From Phytophthora quininea (taxonomy: Eukaryota; Oomycota; Peronosporomycetes; Peronosporales; Peronosporaceae), in contig JAAVTG010000117.1 of assembly GCA_011947345.1 (NCBI GenBank), positions 203,407 to 267,406 of the forward strand: DNA of 64,000 nucleotides, read 5' to 3'. The notes under the pieces are model-generated. The model was not told the origin of the DNA and searched no databases. It saw nothing but the letters and a program-made list of their open reading frames with translations. Position numbers and translations under genes: made by a program. Position 1 is the stretch's first letter. Every line of letters begins with the position of its first letter. Shown here in pieces: positions 10,550 through 22,264 of the stretch.

Positions 10550-11263
10550 TCAAATTTCATCTTCGACCTTCTCGGACTCTTCTTCCGCCAGGCCTGTACT
10601 CATCACCGCATTGTCGACACGCAAATCAGCTAGTTTTGTGTTGAATTGGCAAGCTTCATCTCGGTACACACCAAGGCCCGTGAAGTGCGAGATGCAAACA
10701 ATGTCTCCTGGCGTTGGAATACCACAGCAACCGGTAACTTCATCCCATACTGTCGCAGTCATCATCATTTTGTCGGAGTCGAACTTTCGCTCTCCATTGT
10801 AGTGTAGTCTCTGTGTTGAATCACAAACCAATGTCAAATACCGGTTTCAAACATGCATGATAAGAATCGTACCGAATATGCGCTTTCAAATGTTTCGGTG
10901 GCAATGGCGTCGTAAAAGTGCAAATGCACGATGTTTCTCCCGTCTTTCGTCACATGGTACGATTCCCACATGAACCGACCATAGATAGCGACTGTTTCTT
11001 CGGACGAGACGGGAGTCTTTGCATATTCCGCAGCTCTAATAGAATAGAACTGTTAGCTCCAACTCTATGAACATCACACTAATCTTACCTTGAGCAGATG
11101 CAATAATTCGATCTGGCGTCGCAGCAGCTCGGCGTTCTTTCTCAAGTGGAGAAACGTAGTCCTTCGGAACTGTCAGACGGATCTTCTTTCGTCCTTGCGC
11201 TGCCGGAGCCTTGGCAGCCTTTTTACTTGATGCTCTCTTTGCAGTGGCCCCCTTCGACGCCAT
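10550..11263 (-). CDS. Intact three-exon gene, OB-fold/RPA-like protein next to a Helitron
   Basis: Reading from the ATG at 11263 (the open frame upstream of it begins with TTG), three exons fit: 11089-11263, 10873-11033 and 10550-10810. The introns are 11034-11088 (55 bp, GTAAGA...AG) and 10811-10872 (62 bp, GTACGA...CAG). The joined exons are 597 nt, exactly 199 codons including the stop. The protein has a basic Ala/Lys-rich N-terminus (AKRASSKKAAKAPA), then GRFMWESYHVTKDGRN and a later segment, PGDIVCISHFTGLGVYRDE. The last resembles the start of single-strand-DNA-binding OB folds. RPA-like OB proteins are known Helitron companions, and this gene is divergent from the Rep-helicase at 11.6-18.1 kb. 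The function is inferred, not proven. Confidence 0.6.
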
Positions 11264-11607
11264 CAAAACCTCACTTCCCGTCTCCCTCGGAAATTCCAAA
11301 CTGGCGCAGGCTCCATCAGAAAGAAAGATAAAATGTCCTCACTGGTGATCTGAGAAAGGTGCTCAACGAGCTCTTCAAGCCGTCGAGTTTGAAAGTTGGT
11401 TGGTGGCGAAAAGACTTTAACATGGCTGCTAACAATGACCCCTCTTCCCACGTAAGTCATCTACACTCGATTCGTCCGCTATCGACTTGGGAAAGGAGAA
11501 GACGGTTAGGTTTCGAATCCCTTCTTCCGCCGTTATACAAAGTTGATAACAACCTGGCTGAGGGACTGATCGGCAATGGCAAGATCGGCTTCCGGGTGCA
11601 CATGTAG
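11264..11607. promoter_or_regulatory. Shared upstream region of two divergent genes
   Basis: About 0.35 kb lies between the OB-fold-like gene (-) and the open frame of the Helitron Rep-helicase (+). It should hold both promoters and possibly a first exon of the helicase gene. No specific box can be assigned. Confidence 0.35.
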
Positions 11608-14600
11608 TACGGTCAAGAAAAACGTAAGCTGTGTACGGTCTGCGTTGAATCCACTGAGCTCGCAAAGAAAAAGCGAAAGCTTCAACGAGATCGGGACCGC
11701 AGGTCCACTTTTAATGACTCCCAGCGACACAGCCGACGCCAACACCGCAGAGACCGGCGGCGTCATGATTCTAAACCGACAAAACCTTGGAGCTTCATTC
11801 CACTTTCTAGATCAACCGAGGCTCGCATATACATGGAGTGTGGTCAACGGGTTTGCTGTGGAGCGATGGAACAAAAAGTATGTGCTGTTTGTGATTGCTG
11901 GTGTTCCACATCAGAAGTGAGTGGCAAGAATATTGAGCATTGTCCAATTCTATTGCAGTCAATGCAGCGTCGATTGAAGCCTCCTGCCAATTTACCACGC
12001 AAGCTGTTGGAGCACTATGATATGAGCTCTGTCTCATCCCGACTTAGTGGAATATTGCTATCAAAACGAGGTGTGTGTGAAGCCGAGAACGAAGTTGTGT
12101 TGCAAATTTGTGGATCGTGTTATTCATCGCTGTTGAAGAAGAACAAGTATTCACCTCCAAAGTTTTCAATTGCAAATGGATTGTATATCGGCGAGCTTCC
12201 AAAGAAGTTTGAGGACACAACCATGACGGAAAACGCCATGTTGAATTTGGCCCAACCGACGCATTTTGTGTCAATCATGAGAGGAGGACGACATTCTGCA
12301 ATCCGGTCGCATGCTTATTTCTTTCGTGCCAACCCAGCCCCACCTGCAACACTACTTCCTCGCTCTGTCGTCGAAGAAGGCGTTGTTGGTGTCTCAATGG
12401 TTGGTGCGATGACACCACGCCAAAAAGCGGTGACTTCGAAACGATATAACGCTAGGGTCTCTCGTGTTCGAGAGCAATACGAATGGTATCGAGAAAATAA
12501 TCTTTTGTACAGCCATGTGCAACTTGCTTCCAGCTTCGACAAAACCCCAACAACTGTAATCAGCGATCGCACCGACCATGGAGACGAAATTGCTGAAGAC
12601 TTGGATGAATCACGTTCGCGGTTCAATGCACAAACTCTGGTACACAATGTCGAATGTGAAGCTGAAGAAATGTTTGAACAAACTGCCGTAGCTTTGATCA
12701 CAAATTATGCCCCTGAGGACTCTACAGAGCAGACACTTCGTTTTCTTCGCGATGGTAAGGATGTTGTTGTCTGGAGATCATCTGAGATACTATCCGATTT
12801 TGACCCCGCGTACTGGACGCATGCATTTTGTGAATTATTCCCATTTGGACGCGGCGGCCTCGACGAACCACGCGCTACCCGAATTGGAACTGCAGAATAC
12901 TTGAAACATTGCTTACGTCTGTCGAGCCGATGTCATGAATCCCATCCGTCATTTGTACTTGTGGCATTCGACGTTTTAGCCCGCCATCAGTCGACCCGTG
13001 CTGTGTATTTACGTGCTAAATTGTCCCCGAATGTGATGAGCAGTGCAGCATCTGTGCAGCGTTCCGAGCTGCTGAGCCATGTGGAATATATGGAGCAGCG
13101 TGTGAACGCACTTAATCGCCGAGAGCGATTACCTCCTCCGCCACCACAGTCTAAAGCTGTACGAGATTTTTTTCTTCAGTATCTACTGGTTTACGAGCTC
13201 ATTGGGGGTCCAACGAAGAACGGGGAGATGCAAGAACTAAGGTGATGTCGATGCAGCTGCACCTTGGTCAACCAGCTATTTTCTTTACGTTCTCTCCGAG
13301 TAGCAGCGGCACATACCAAGTTGCCAATCTCGTTGGCGATGTTTGTGATGAGGTACTACGAGCAGCGCGAAGATCAATGGAGTTTTGCCTAGAATTTACT
13401 CAAGCCCAACTAGGTTCTATAGCAACCAAACATCCGACTACATGCGCAAGGTACAAAACATTGTATGGTTGGGAACAAATCGATCCTAACTCCGTTTTAC
13501 CAATATGGAACAGATACTTTGACCACCTGCTGAATGTTATCATTGACGTTGTTCTCAATTGGGATCAACAAACCAATAAGTCAAAACCTGGCGTCGGTTT
13601 GTTCGGTCGAACAGAAGCATTTTTCGCTTCAACTGAATCACAAAATTCTACACATGACTTGCACAGTCATATGCTGGTATGGATTGCAGGGATGCCTCGA
13701 ACGGTTACAGCGTATTACGACGCCTGTAAGTCATCCGAGTTTCGAGACAATATCGCTGAGTATATCTCTTCTGTTGTAAGTGCATCCTATCCTGTTTCAT
13801 GTAAGTGCTGCCCTCATTGCAAAGAAGACGCTCTCAAATCGATGCCATTAACAAACCAAGCTTTCAAAAAACAAAACAGTGGAGCCTTACGACCTGAGAC
13901 TGCTGAATGCACCGCGTGTAAAACTTCATTTGGTGGAAATGAAATCACAGAAGCACAATTGATGCAAGTTTCTGACGATTTCTCCATAAATACCAATAAT
14001 TGGAGCGGCGATGCCGTACAGCACAGAATTATGATGCCTGACCCGTTTCCTCTGATTGCACCAATTGGGAAAGAAGGTATTTGCAAAATAATTGAGTCCG
14101 CAGCTCTGTTACGCTTCCAAACTCACCATTGGTTTCACAGTCGCTCGTGTTTCAAGCAAACAAGCAGAACCCCAAAAGGTGATTTATGCCGAATGTTTTT
14201 CCCAAAAGAGCCGTGCGCTTCTACCAAATTGATTTCAGACGACACTGTTGAAGTGGAGCGTCGTATTGGTTGTGAATATCTCAACGCCTATTCTCCGCTT
14301 TTGGCTCGGGTCTTTAAATGCAATCATGACATAAAATTTCTTTCCGCTGGAGAAGGACCCGAAAAAGCATTTTACATGCTCAAGTACGCAACCAAAGCAC
14401 AACATGCTATGGAAAACCCGCTAGCAATTTACACTCATGCATTTGACAAAGCCAATAGGAAAATAGCAGATTCACAGTCACCTATTGATGCAGGCAAACG
14501 ATGCATCCAGTCAATGTGCTGCGCGCTTTCAAAACCTCAAGAGATTTCATCGCCAATGGCCGCTTTGTACATGATTCGTGGCTCACCGTTTTACTCATCC

Positions 14601-17600
14601 ATCAAATTTACGAAGCTTTTCCTAAATGCATTCATGGATTATCTATTTAATGATGGACTCGTTGATGTGATTCTCACGGAGTGTGGTCCCAACACAACGT
14701 ATAAGCCGTCCAGCATGGTGTTAGATTATGTCTATCGGACTGACATGCTTGAGGCTACATCATTAATGGAATTTACACAAAACTGGGCTAAGGAGAACAA
14801 TATGGCCGGGGAGAAATTTACAGCAGGTCATGGCCATGAAAACTCGCACACTATGCATCACTTATCGCCCCCGTTATGGTGACAGTGATAGGCAAGCGTT
14901 TGCCAGACGCTCGAAACAAAACAATGACAGCAGAAAACAAACTTTTTCTCCATCGGACCATGATGATACTGTTCAAGCCATTTCGGAACCCGGCAGACAT
15001 GCAACCCCGCGATACTGCTACCGTTGAAGAGTTGTTCACTCAGTGGTGGAATGAAGAAGCACCGCCAAAGGCCCACCAATTCCTCGACTTCTCAAATGAC
15101 TATTATACATCGAGAGAATTGGCACGTAAACGAACAGATGAAAACATGGAGCGTTTTCGAGCAAGTGTTGGTACTGGTGATTTTGATTTGGAAAGTGATA
15201 CAATTGTTCAAAACGAGTCCGCTTCAGATGACATTCTACACGATTCTCGCGATGTAGAAAGCGATGACAATGATTTTATTACGTGTTTGCAGCCGACAAC
15301 AACAAACATATCATTAATGGAAAGAGGACACACTTCGGCGCAACTATCAGCCCAGTCAAATTCAAATGACTACAATGACGATATCCCTGAACTAGACAAA
15401 CACGAGTGGCAGTCCCGCATTGATGAAGCTTCAATTACATTGCAGAAAAATACACGAAGTACAACAGCTAGTAACTCTTCAGACAATCTCACGAGAGTGC
15501 GCGAGATCCTCCACAACAACAATGGTAACGAACCTTGGGTAAATCCAGCTACATTAACTGTTCCAATCGTTCTTAGTGACAACGCATCCTTGCGAGATGT
15601 TTCCGCATTTTTTCAGCTAAACAAAAACAACACAAGATGTTTATTCGTGCTGGATCACGATTTTTGCAATCAATTACAACTAACGACTCCGACAACGTTG
15701 AGCAAATGATCGGGTTTCTGGGAGGACTACCTGGATCAGGGAAAAGTCGAGTAATAGAAGCATTGCAATTTCTCGCCAAGTCATGGAATGCAGAAGATGC
15801 TTTGGAAACAGTTGCCTACCAGGGCGTTGCAGCACAACAAGCGAATGGACAAACCATTCACAAGCTATTTCAATGGGGAGTAAATTCATCAAAAGCGCCA
15901 AAACTTTACACTCCTGAACAAAGAGAGCGGTTTGCAAAGTTGAAAATGCTGATTATGGATGAAGTTTCAACAACGGATGTTGAATTCATTGGAAAAATAG
16001 ATCAAGCACTGCGAAATCTACGAAACAAGCTGTGGTGTAGCGGGATTTATCAAAATCCGCTTCCACTGCGCCCAGACACCGACTAACGGAGGGGTACTCC
16101 GATATCCGTGGGGATGCTGAAGTGTGCTCACCTTGTGTACCCGTCGGCGGGCTGGATCTGCTCTTCAGGTGCTTCGAGGATGCTTGATCTGTCAAGATCG
16201 AACGTCTTGGCGGGACGTGGGAGGTCAGGAGCAGCGCGGGAATCTTCACTCTGCGTCCTTGAATATTTGCCAGACCAGTAGTCGCTTGGATCTACTTGGA
16301 TCTGGGGCCTGGATCTTGGATCCAGGTGGGGTTGCCTTGAGGGTGTGTGGTCTTCCCTTTCCGTACTTGAACGCTTCCAATAGCGTGATCTTGGGGGTTG
16401 AGGGTCGATCGGTCGTCCTGGCCAAGTAGTAACTCCAGTAGACCTTGGATCTGCACTTGGTACTTGTGGATCTAGACTGCGAGTGGATCTGGCCAATATA
16501 TTATCCAGATCACCCGAGCGCTGCTTGATCCGCGGTGATCCCGACGTAGCTGGACTGGGCCAATGTAGATCCCGTGGTCTTATGCGCTAAGAAGGGCACT
16601 TGTGGTGTACAAGGCAAATTCGACTCTGTATTAAGCAAATTATGAGTGGATCCATTGGAGATCCCATCCCAACACCTATCGTCTGCACCATTTCTATACC
16701 TGCCGCTGGATGTTGCCGCTTGATCAGTCCTCTGGTGTGCCAGATCCACGTCTGGAATGGCCTTGGTTGCAGATCCGGGCTGCCCACGTCTGGATCCAGT
16801 GTTTCCACGATGTATCCATATCTGATCCGGGAATCTGAGTCTGGATCCAGCATACTGCGTTGCAGATCCGGACCCCCTACGCTTGGATCCACTGCTCCCG
16901 CGGTGTACCCATGTCTGATCCGGGGATCTGAGTCCGGCTCCGGCATGCTGGGCTCCCATATCGCCCCATTTCCGGGAAAGCGCTTCACCACAAAGCCAAA
17001 TGTAGTCTTTGGTGGAGTTCATGTTCTTTTGCAGGAGACTGGCTCCAACAACTTCCAGTTGCTGGTCAGCCAGCATTCATTCAACACCCTCCACTTCCGC
17101 GCTTCAATTCACAAACCAAAAACAACGACATTGCTGTATATTTTTCTCGACTTGCTGGAATTAGAGCATATCGTCAGCTGAATGAAGTCGTGATGCTGAA
17201 GGAAAATATGAGGCATCGTCGTGACCCTATATGGGCACAGATTCTCGATCGCTGGCGCTATGGACGATATTTACAAGATGATATTGACTTGGTAAACCAA
17301 CAATGCTACATTGACAACTGGAATGCTGAGTCATCATCCACAAAGGCGTTCTGTCCCATTATCGTTACTTCAAATACGCTACGTTGCGAATTCAATGAAG
17401 AAGCAGCGATCGCTTACTGCCGAGAAAACTCTCGAATTCTGCACCAATTTGAAGCTAAAATCTGTCGATCCCGTTTTGAGGTGACAACAAATCAGCTACG
17501 CAGATTGAAACACCTCAAAGATCACAAAACAGGAAACGTTGCGATAGTTTTAAATATCGCCATTGGAATGCCAGTGCAGTGCACTCAAAACGTGAGCCGA

Positions 17601-18146
17601 GTGCTAAGACTAGCAAACGGTACCATAGGACACGTGGTTTCGTTCCATGCAGCATCCGATGACACAACCCACATTATTAAGCAGAACGGTATCACAGTTT
17701 TCAGCCACTCAACACCTCCAAACATTATCTTTGTCAAGCTACTAAAGTTTGATCCTTCATGCTCAATCATTCGAGGTTTACCACCCGGTGTAGTTCCAGT
17801 TCATGCCCGGGACAAGCATGGAGTTCGTATCCATCTACAAGATCGACAATTCAATGTTCGGATCTTCCAAATTCCATTATTACCAGCGTTCTCGCTTACA
17901 TCGGAGAAATGCCAAGGTTTAACAGTTGACAAGCTCATAATCGGACCACTTCGTCACTCTACACGGCAATCACCTCAACGGTCTTCTTTCTACGTTGCGG
18001 CAACTCGTGTGAAAACACTGGAACAACTCTACCTTACTGAACCACTCACGTTGGAATATCTGAATTATTTCGTTCCTAGCAATGCTGCTCTTGATGAAAC
18101 ACAGCGTCTCCAACGCCTCGAACAACAAATGGTAAACAATGAATAA
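11608..18146 (+). pseudogene. Helitron 1 Rep-helicase, decayed and interrupted
   Basis: This is a HUH replication initiator fused to a PIF1-type helicase, the protein that moves Helitrons by rolling circle. The frame is open from 11608 with a strongly basic Arg/Lys stretch, but its first ATG is at 11833, so an upstream exon is possible. A Cys-rich zinc-binding region comes first (CAVCDCWC, ICGSCYSSLL), then the CELFPFGRGGLDEPR segment, then QPAIFFTFSP. The HUH motif is HDLHSHMLVW (about 13660) and the tyrosine motif region is AFYMLKYATK (about 14370). Helicase Walker A is GGLPGSGKS (about 15724) and Walker B is LIMDEVST. The last motifs are SLTSEKCQGLTVD and FYVAATRV. Single-base frame breaks lie near 13243, 14868-14872 (a C run), 15630 and 17030. 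A 962-bp insertion (16031-16992) cuts the helicase between its Walker B and later motifs. The element is not expected to be active. Confidence 0.9.
16031..16992. mobile_element. Solo-LTR-like insertion in the Helitron 1 helicase
   Basis: This 962-bp block starts TGTGGTG and ends CACCACA, a perfect 7-bp terminal inverted repeat. It is flanked by the 4-bp duplication AAGC (16027-16030 and 16993-16996). Removing it with one AAGC rejoins the helicase coding sequence in frame. The interior is rich in GGATCC/GGATCCGG motifs and has no coding capacity I can support. It fits a solo LTR. Confidence 0.85.
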
Positions 18147-18329
18147 TCTACGTTGCAGTATTTACTATTCACTAAAACCTTCCACAGACCGCCTACTCGG
18201 AACATGATTCTCCATAGGTTCGTCGTCAATTCCACTTTACCTGCTACCGGGACGAATTCCATTATCTCTGTTGTCGAACCAAGCGCAAACGATACCACTG
18301 CTCGCTGTTGCATGTGTGTTCTTGACAGA

Positions 18330-18720
18330 TTCGTCGATCATGTGCTCCAACAGTAATTTTGCTCGTATTCCAATTTCAGAGCTATCCCGTGTGCTTGCAC
18401 GCGGCCTTGTGATTGCTGTCTTTTCGACCGTGAAAGCGTTCTGCAACTTGGCATTACACTCAGAAATGCAATCTTGCTTGCTGTCGCCAACAATTCGCGG
18501 GTTCGTGGAGGGCTGTCAAATGATGTTTCCTGAGGTCTCGACGATATCGGAAAGATTTTGGTGTGGCTAGGAATTCTAGGTATTCCAGCGTTCGGTTTAC
18601 TTCGAGCATGTTCAAAAGTGCTTGCGCTAACTCAGTCGACAGATCAACCTCGTCGTCTCGATTGAGAGTGGATACATATTCCTCGAACACACTGGACAAG
18701 CGGGTTGCTCGTACCGCTCA
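18330..18720 (-). pseudogene. C-terminal remnant of a leucine-rich-repeat protein
   Basis: One frame gives LAQALLNMLEVNRTLEYLEF, which reads as the last LRR of oomycete LRR proteins. A neighbouring frame then gives ASKIAFLSVMPS, which resembles the post-LRR tail of the same class. The two pieces are in different frames and no start is visible, so this is a degraded fragment. Upstream sequence to about 18962 may belong to it but cannot be read. Confidence 0.4.
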
Positions 18721-18913
18721 ATTCCTTGATATTCTAACCCCAATCCAGAACCAACGACGGAAGCGGCTTGCAATGTTGGTAGTAGTCGTCGAAATTGAGA
18801 TATACGCCCCGGCGCCAAGAACCCCAGCGCTCTTCCATTTTCTGATGGACTTAACAATAACATTTCAACGAATGCTACGTGAATGAGACGTGTGGGCATC
18901 GCTATGGCTGTTG

Positions 18914-19484
18914 CAGGAGATTGAGGTCTATATGCATGTCGGGAGATGGCACGAGACTGCACGCATCGATAGACTGGATATCATCGAGTGGTTCGACGAG
19001 AAGCTATCGAGGAGTTTATTTTTGAAGTTGAGGTATATTGCGTTACTGTCTTCTGTGGTCGAACAGAATCGAAGATGTTGCTGCAAGCAGCTTTTTGACG
19101 GTGGTGAAGTGGCTGCGTCAGCATCGACACATACGGCGCTTGATAAAATCTGCATCTGGCACAGCTTACCGACACGCTCTCGATGTCGATGGTGTGATGA
19201 TGCCAAGGCATCGTCCAGCGATTGTGGCAACAGATCGCAACGACAGAAGCTCTTCCAACCCTCGGCAGCTGAAGTTGCAGGAACAGACTGCAGCAGAGCC
19301 TCGAGAGCCGAGTGCTAGTACTGTTGAGCAGATCCTTGCTCGGATCTGGCTGCTAGAGTTTACGCCAAGGATATTCTCCCTGGATTGCCTGCACGGCAAG
19401 TGGGGGCATGCCGACGGCCGAGTAGTTCTAACTAGCTCACTCTTAAAAACACCTCGTGGCGTTCAATACACGTTGAACGTTTAG
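18914..19484 (+). pseudogene. Possible degraded ankyrin-like sequence
   Basis: Two segments resemble the middle of oomycete ankyrin repeats: RLDIIEWFDEKL near 18970 and FLTVVKWLRQHR near 19095. They are about 40 codons apart and in different frames. The rest of the frame to 19484 matches nothing I recognise. The assignment is tentative. Confidence 0.22.
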
Positions 19485-19768
19485 GGAGTTCCAGCTCCCA
19501 AGGATCGACTTTCGTCTGGAACGGCTCAGATGGCCATTTTTGCACCGTGTAGCGTTGCCGTATGCTCGACTGAGTTGTACAAAGCAAATTGAAAACTGTT
19601 TGATTTATGAAGTGCGTCGGAGACGCCTGAAGCTACTTACGAATGCATGTGATCCCGAAGCTGCTCTGGGTTCTGCTTGGCGCTGATTCTGGGCTCTGCA
19701 TGGCTTCTGGGTTCTGAGTTGCCGACGGCGGGATACGACAAGCGCCGACTCAAATCGGATCACTGGGA

Positions 19769-20575
19769 ATGAGTAAGTCGATCCCCATCCGACGATTCCC
19801 CATTCATCTTGTGCGGTGCTTATGGGGCACCCCGAGGATGATATCCGGATTCATAATGTCATGGGCAGCGCTTGCTGGAATCCACTACGGCGTCAACCAG
19901 TTTGGTCTTCAGTCTCGAATTTGCGTTCTCCCGGAGATATCGACAGAAGAGCTCGGCGTCTACACTTTCGAAGACAGGGGTCTTCGCCGTTTCCAGCTAT
20001 TAGTGGCGAGTCTACTCGTCACCTGCAACGCAGTAGCAAATGCTGCGATGGCAACAACTAACGGGATTGAATCCGGTCACGTGTATTCTGCCAGCGGAAG
20101 GCGGCTCAGAGTTTCTCCTATGGCAGATGAAGATGACGACTTCGAGGAGAGAGGAGGCCCCAATCTCTTGGCTTCAGCGGCAAAAGTGAAGCTCTGGACG
20201 ACAGCTGGGAAGTCTGTGGATGATGTCAAGAAGCTGCTGGGTATGGAGAATTTGGACTATTTTGCTTTCGTCCTGGCGAAGGGTTTTAACACCTACGACA
20301 AGTTCGTGCGTGCCCAAATCCCGTCGTGGTCCAAGAAAGATCTATCCCCCGACCATGTCAAGTTGATTTTGGGGCTAGACAAGCTTGCCGACTCTGCGCT
20401 GGCCACGAGTCCGAATTTCAGGTACTACAAGAAGTACATCGAGACGCAGATTCCTGTTTGGGTGAAGACTCAAGTATCTCCGAGCATGGATTATGAGAGT
20501 TTGGGGCTGAGCAAGAGCACAGGCAGTCTTGCATACAGCCCGAGCTACCTGTTTTTCGACAATTTCATGAACAGT
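19769..20575 (+). pseudogene. RxLR/LWY effector 1, 5' portion (gene split by a 10.3-kb insertion)
   Basis: The frame carries a hydrophobic signal-like stretch, FQLLVASLLVTCNAVANA (residues 75-92). RRLR follows at 20099-20110, then a DDFEER acidic motif, and then LWY modules (AKVKLWTTAGKSVDDVKKLL; SPNFRYYKKYIETQIPVWVK). RxLR-dEER proteins are secreted by oomycetes and act inside plant cells; LWY modules are their helical C-terminal repeats. Homology to effectors 2 and 3 stops at FFDNFMNS (20575) and resumes at 30923. The signal-like stretch is internal in this frame. At the expected start (19982) there is CTT, not ATG, and the 70 codons before it do not look like a secretion signal. Either a first exon is misread or the start has been lost. 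Confidence 0.8.
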
Positions 20576-20617
20576 ATGGCAGCATCCCGGTAAACGGGTT
20601 GCTTAGAGGGCGACGCT

Positions 20618-20637
20618 AACCGGTACTTATACCGGTT
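20618..20637. repeat. Perfect 8-bp inverted repeat near the left edge of the insertion
   Basis: AACCGGTACTTATACCGGTT forms an 8-bp stem with a 4-base loop, about 40 bp inside the left junction. Read on the minus strand, it is followed 9 bp later by CTCTAA. This is the arrangement of a Helitron 3' hairpin before a CTRR end, but the next base is not the expected T. Confidence 0.6.
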
Positions 20638-20676
20638 TACCGACGCCCCCTTCCCCACCCACCCCCACCCTTTCAG

Positions 20677-21832
20677 ATGCCCTTACAAATACCAACGAAA
20701 TTCTCGATATCTTGCAACTCAAGCGCCGCACGACAAGCGCCAACCACGCCAGGTCAGAACCTTGCGCTCCCAAGATTGATAAGCTGGTACTCATGCTCGC
20801 TCTCATGCACAGGCTTGCGAGTTATGGGGCAATGCAAGTTCTCCCCAGAGTGCAATGGTGAACCCACTACTAAACGTAGCGGGGAGCTGCACTCGATGTG
20901 CGAAGAACACCGTCGACAGGCTAGCAAGACCCGCAGACCCCGGAAGCCTTCGCCACAACACAAACGACAGCCGTGCAGCGGTCGTGACCAGGCCGCAGCG
21001 GAAGCGAGAATAAGTCAGTAGAAAGATCGCAATGAGAATGCCACTCAAGTCTGTGCCACATCGCCCCAAGGCAGCCTGTGCAAACACCCTAGCAAATGCG
21101 CCAACGAGAGAGCTGTAAAGAGGAATGGCGGTCTTCATTGGCTGTGTGAAAGGCACCGGCAGATCCAGAACGCTGAGCAGCGTCAGCGGTACGATCGCCA
21201 AAAGAAAATTGCGGGTCAAACAACGACAGAAGAAGACGTAGCTCTAAACCGTGAGACTGGTTCGGCAGGATCCCCGCGCCAAGTGATATTATCAGGCGCA
21301 TCACCACAAAAAGAGGGAGTTTGCAATAGCGAGAATGAGCTCGAGACGGCAGCGAGCACTGGTGTTCCAGCATCGTTGAATACGACCTCAGACGTCTGCT
21401 GCAAGAGCAAGACTCAGGCGTGCGGGCAACGGGGTCCATGCCAACGCTCTCGCGCCATGAAGAAGAATGGCGAGCTCCATAGGTTTTGTGAGTATCACCG
21501 CCGTCATAAAAATACTATGTCGCGAGCGCCAAACCGCGAGGGCAGCAGCAGCTGGGGGCAGTGGATCCCAAGATGCTCGGGCAAAAATTACAGCGGTGGA
21601 TTACCAGCAGGCCGCGCTGTGCGCAGTACCAGCCTCCGCTGCTGGAGCTCCAAACCAACAGGTGAGAACGCCAGCTGGCCCCGCTCTGTCAGCCACGATA
21701 CCAGAGCCCATTGTGAGTGTTTTGAAGGCCCAACGCGAAGAGTTCTTACGACGAATTAAAGTCGACACGCTGTTCCTCGAGCAGTTTGACAACATTTGGG
21801 CGGCACACTTACAAAACGACAAGAGAGAGTAA
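20677..21832 (+). pseudogene. Protein with three Cys/His small-motif repeats
   Basis: Three copies of one motif are encoded on the plus strand: CKFSPECNGEPTTKRSGELH followed by SMCEEHRRQ, CANERAVKRNGGLHWLCERH, and RSRAMKKNGELHRFCEYHRR. Each has two spaced Cys, then a (K/R)xGxLHxxCExHR core, which suggests a small zinc-binding fold. I believe similar motifs occur in oomycete proteins of unknown function. The frame is shared by all three motifs but has an in-frame TAG at 21019-21021. A one-base shift near 21530 leads into a C-terminus ending EQFDNIWAAHLQNDKRE. The start ATG at 20677 directly follows a CTTTCAG that could be a splice acceptor. It lies inside the 10.3-kb insertion. Confidence 0.5.
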
Positions 21833-21970
21833 AGACACAAACATCTAATCAATGTACGTATACGTGGGGGATTCATTTCCGTCCTAGTGTTCTGGTCTCG
21901 ACTAACCCGCACGTTGATGGTCGGGTTTGATCGATGCACTGTAGGGAATATTTGTGGCCGCTGTTTGTTG

Positions 21971-22180
21971 TCAGTAGATGCTGTATTCCTTCGCCTTCTC
22001 GAGGTCGACTATCTGGTACTTCGCGCAGTAGATGGTGCTGCGATCGAACAAAATGGTGCCGTCCACCTTCTTGACCTTCTCGGTCAGTGAGTAGCTGAAA
22101 TGGACGTGTCCGAGAGCACCGCTCCCCGAATCTACAGCCAACGTCACGCGACATGGTTTGCATTGACTGCGTTCACACAT
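21971..22180 (-). CDS. Small ORF, unidentified
   Basis: 69 residues from an ATG at 22180, with a beta-strand-like composition (HVHFSYSLTEKVKKVDGTIL and then STIYCAKYQIVDLEKAKEY). It lies just downstream of the Helitron 2 helicase on the same strand and could be a separate exon or a small cargo gene. I recognise no family. Confidence 0.3.
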   Translation of the reverse strand: MCERSQCKPCRVTLAVDSGSGALGHVHFSYSLTEKVKKVDGTILFDRSTIYCAKYQIVDLEKAKEYSIY

Positions 22181-22264
22181 GGTGGTGGCTTGACGCGAAT
22201 CTAACGCTACCTCCTGTCCAAGACCGAAAGGAGGGCGGCCGAATCGCTTCGACCCCGAACCGAG

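Noticed and set aside
11359..11920. Plus-strand ORFs at 11359-11607 and 11576-11920
   Set aside because: They overlap in different frames and have no domain. The basic Arg-rich reading in the frame of the Rep-helicase (11608 onward) is more protein-like.
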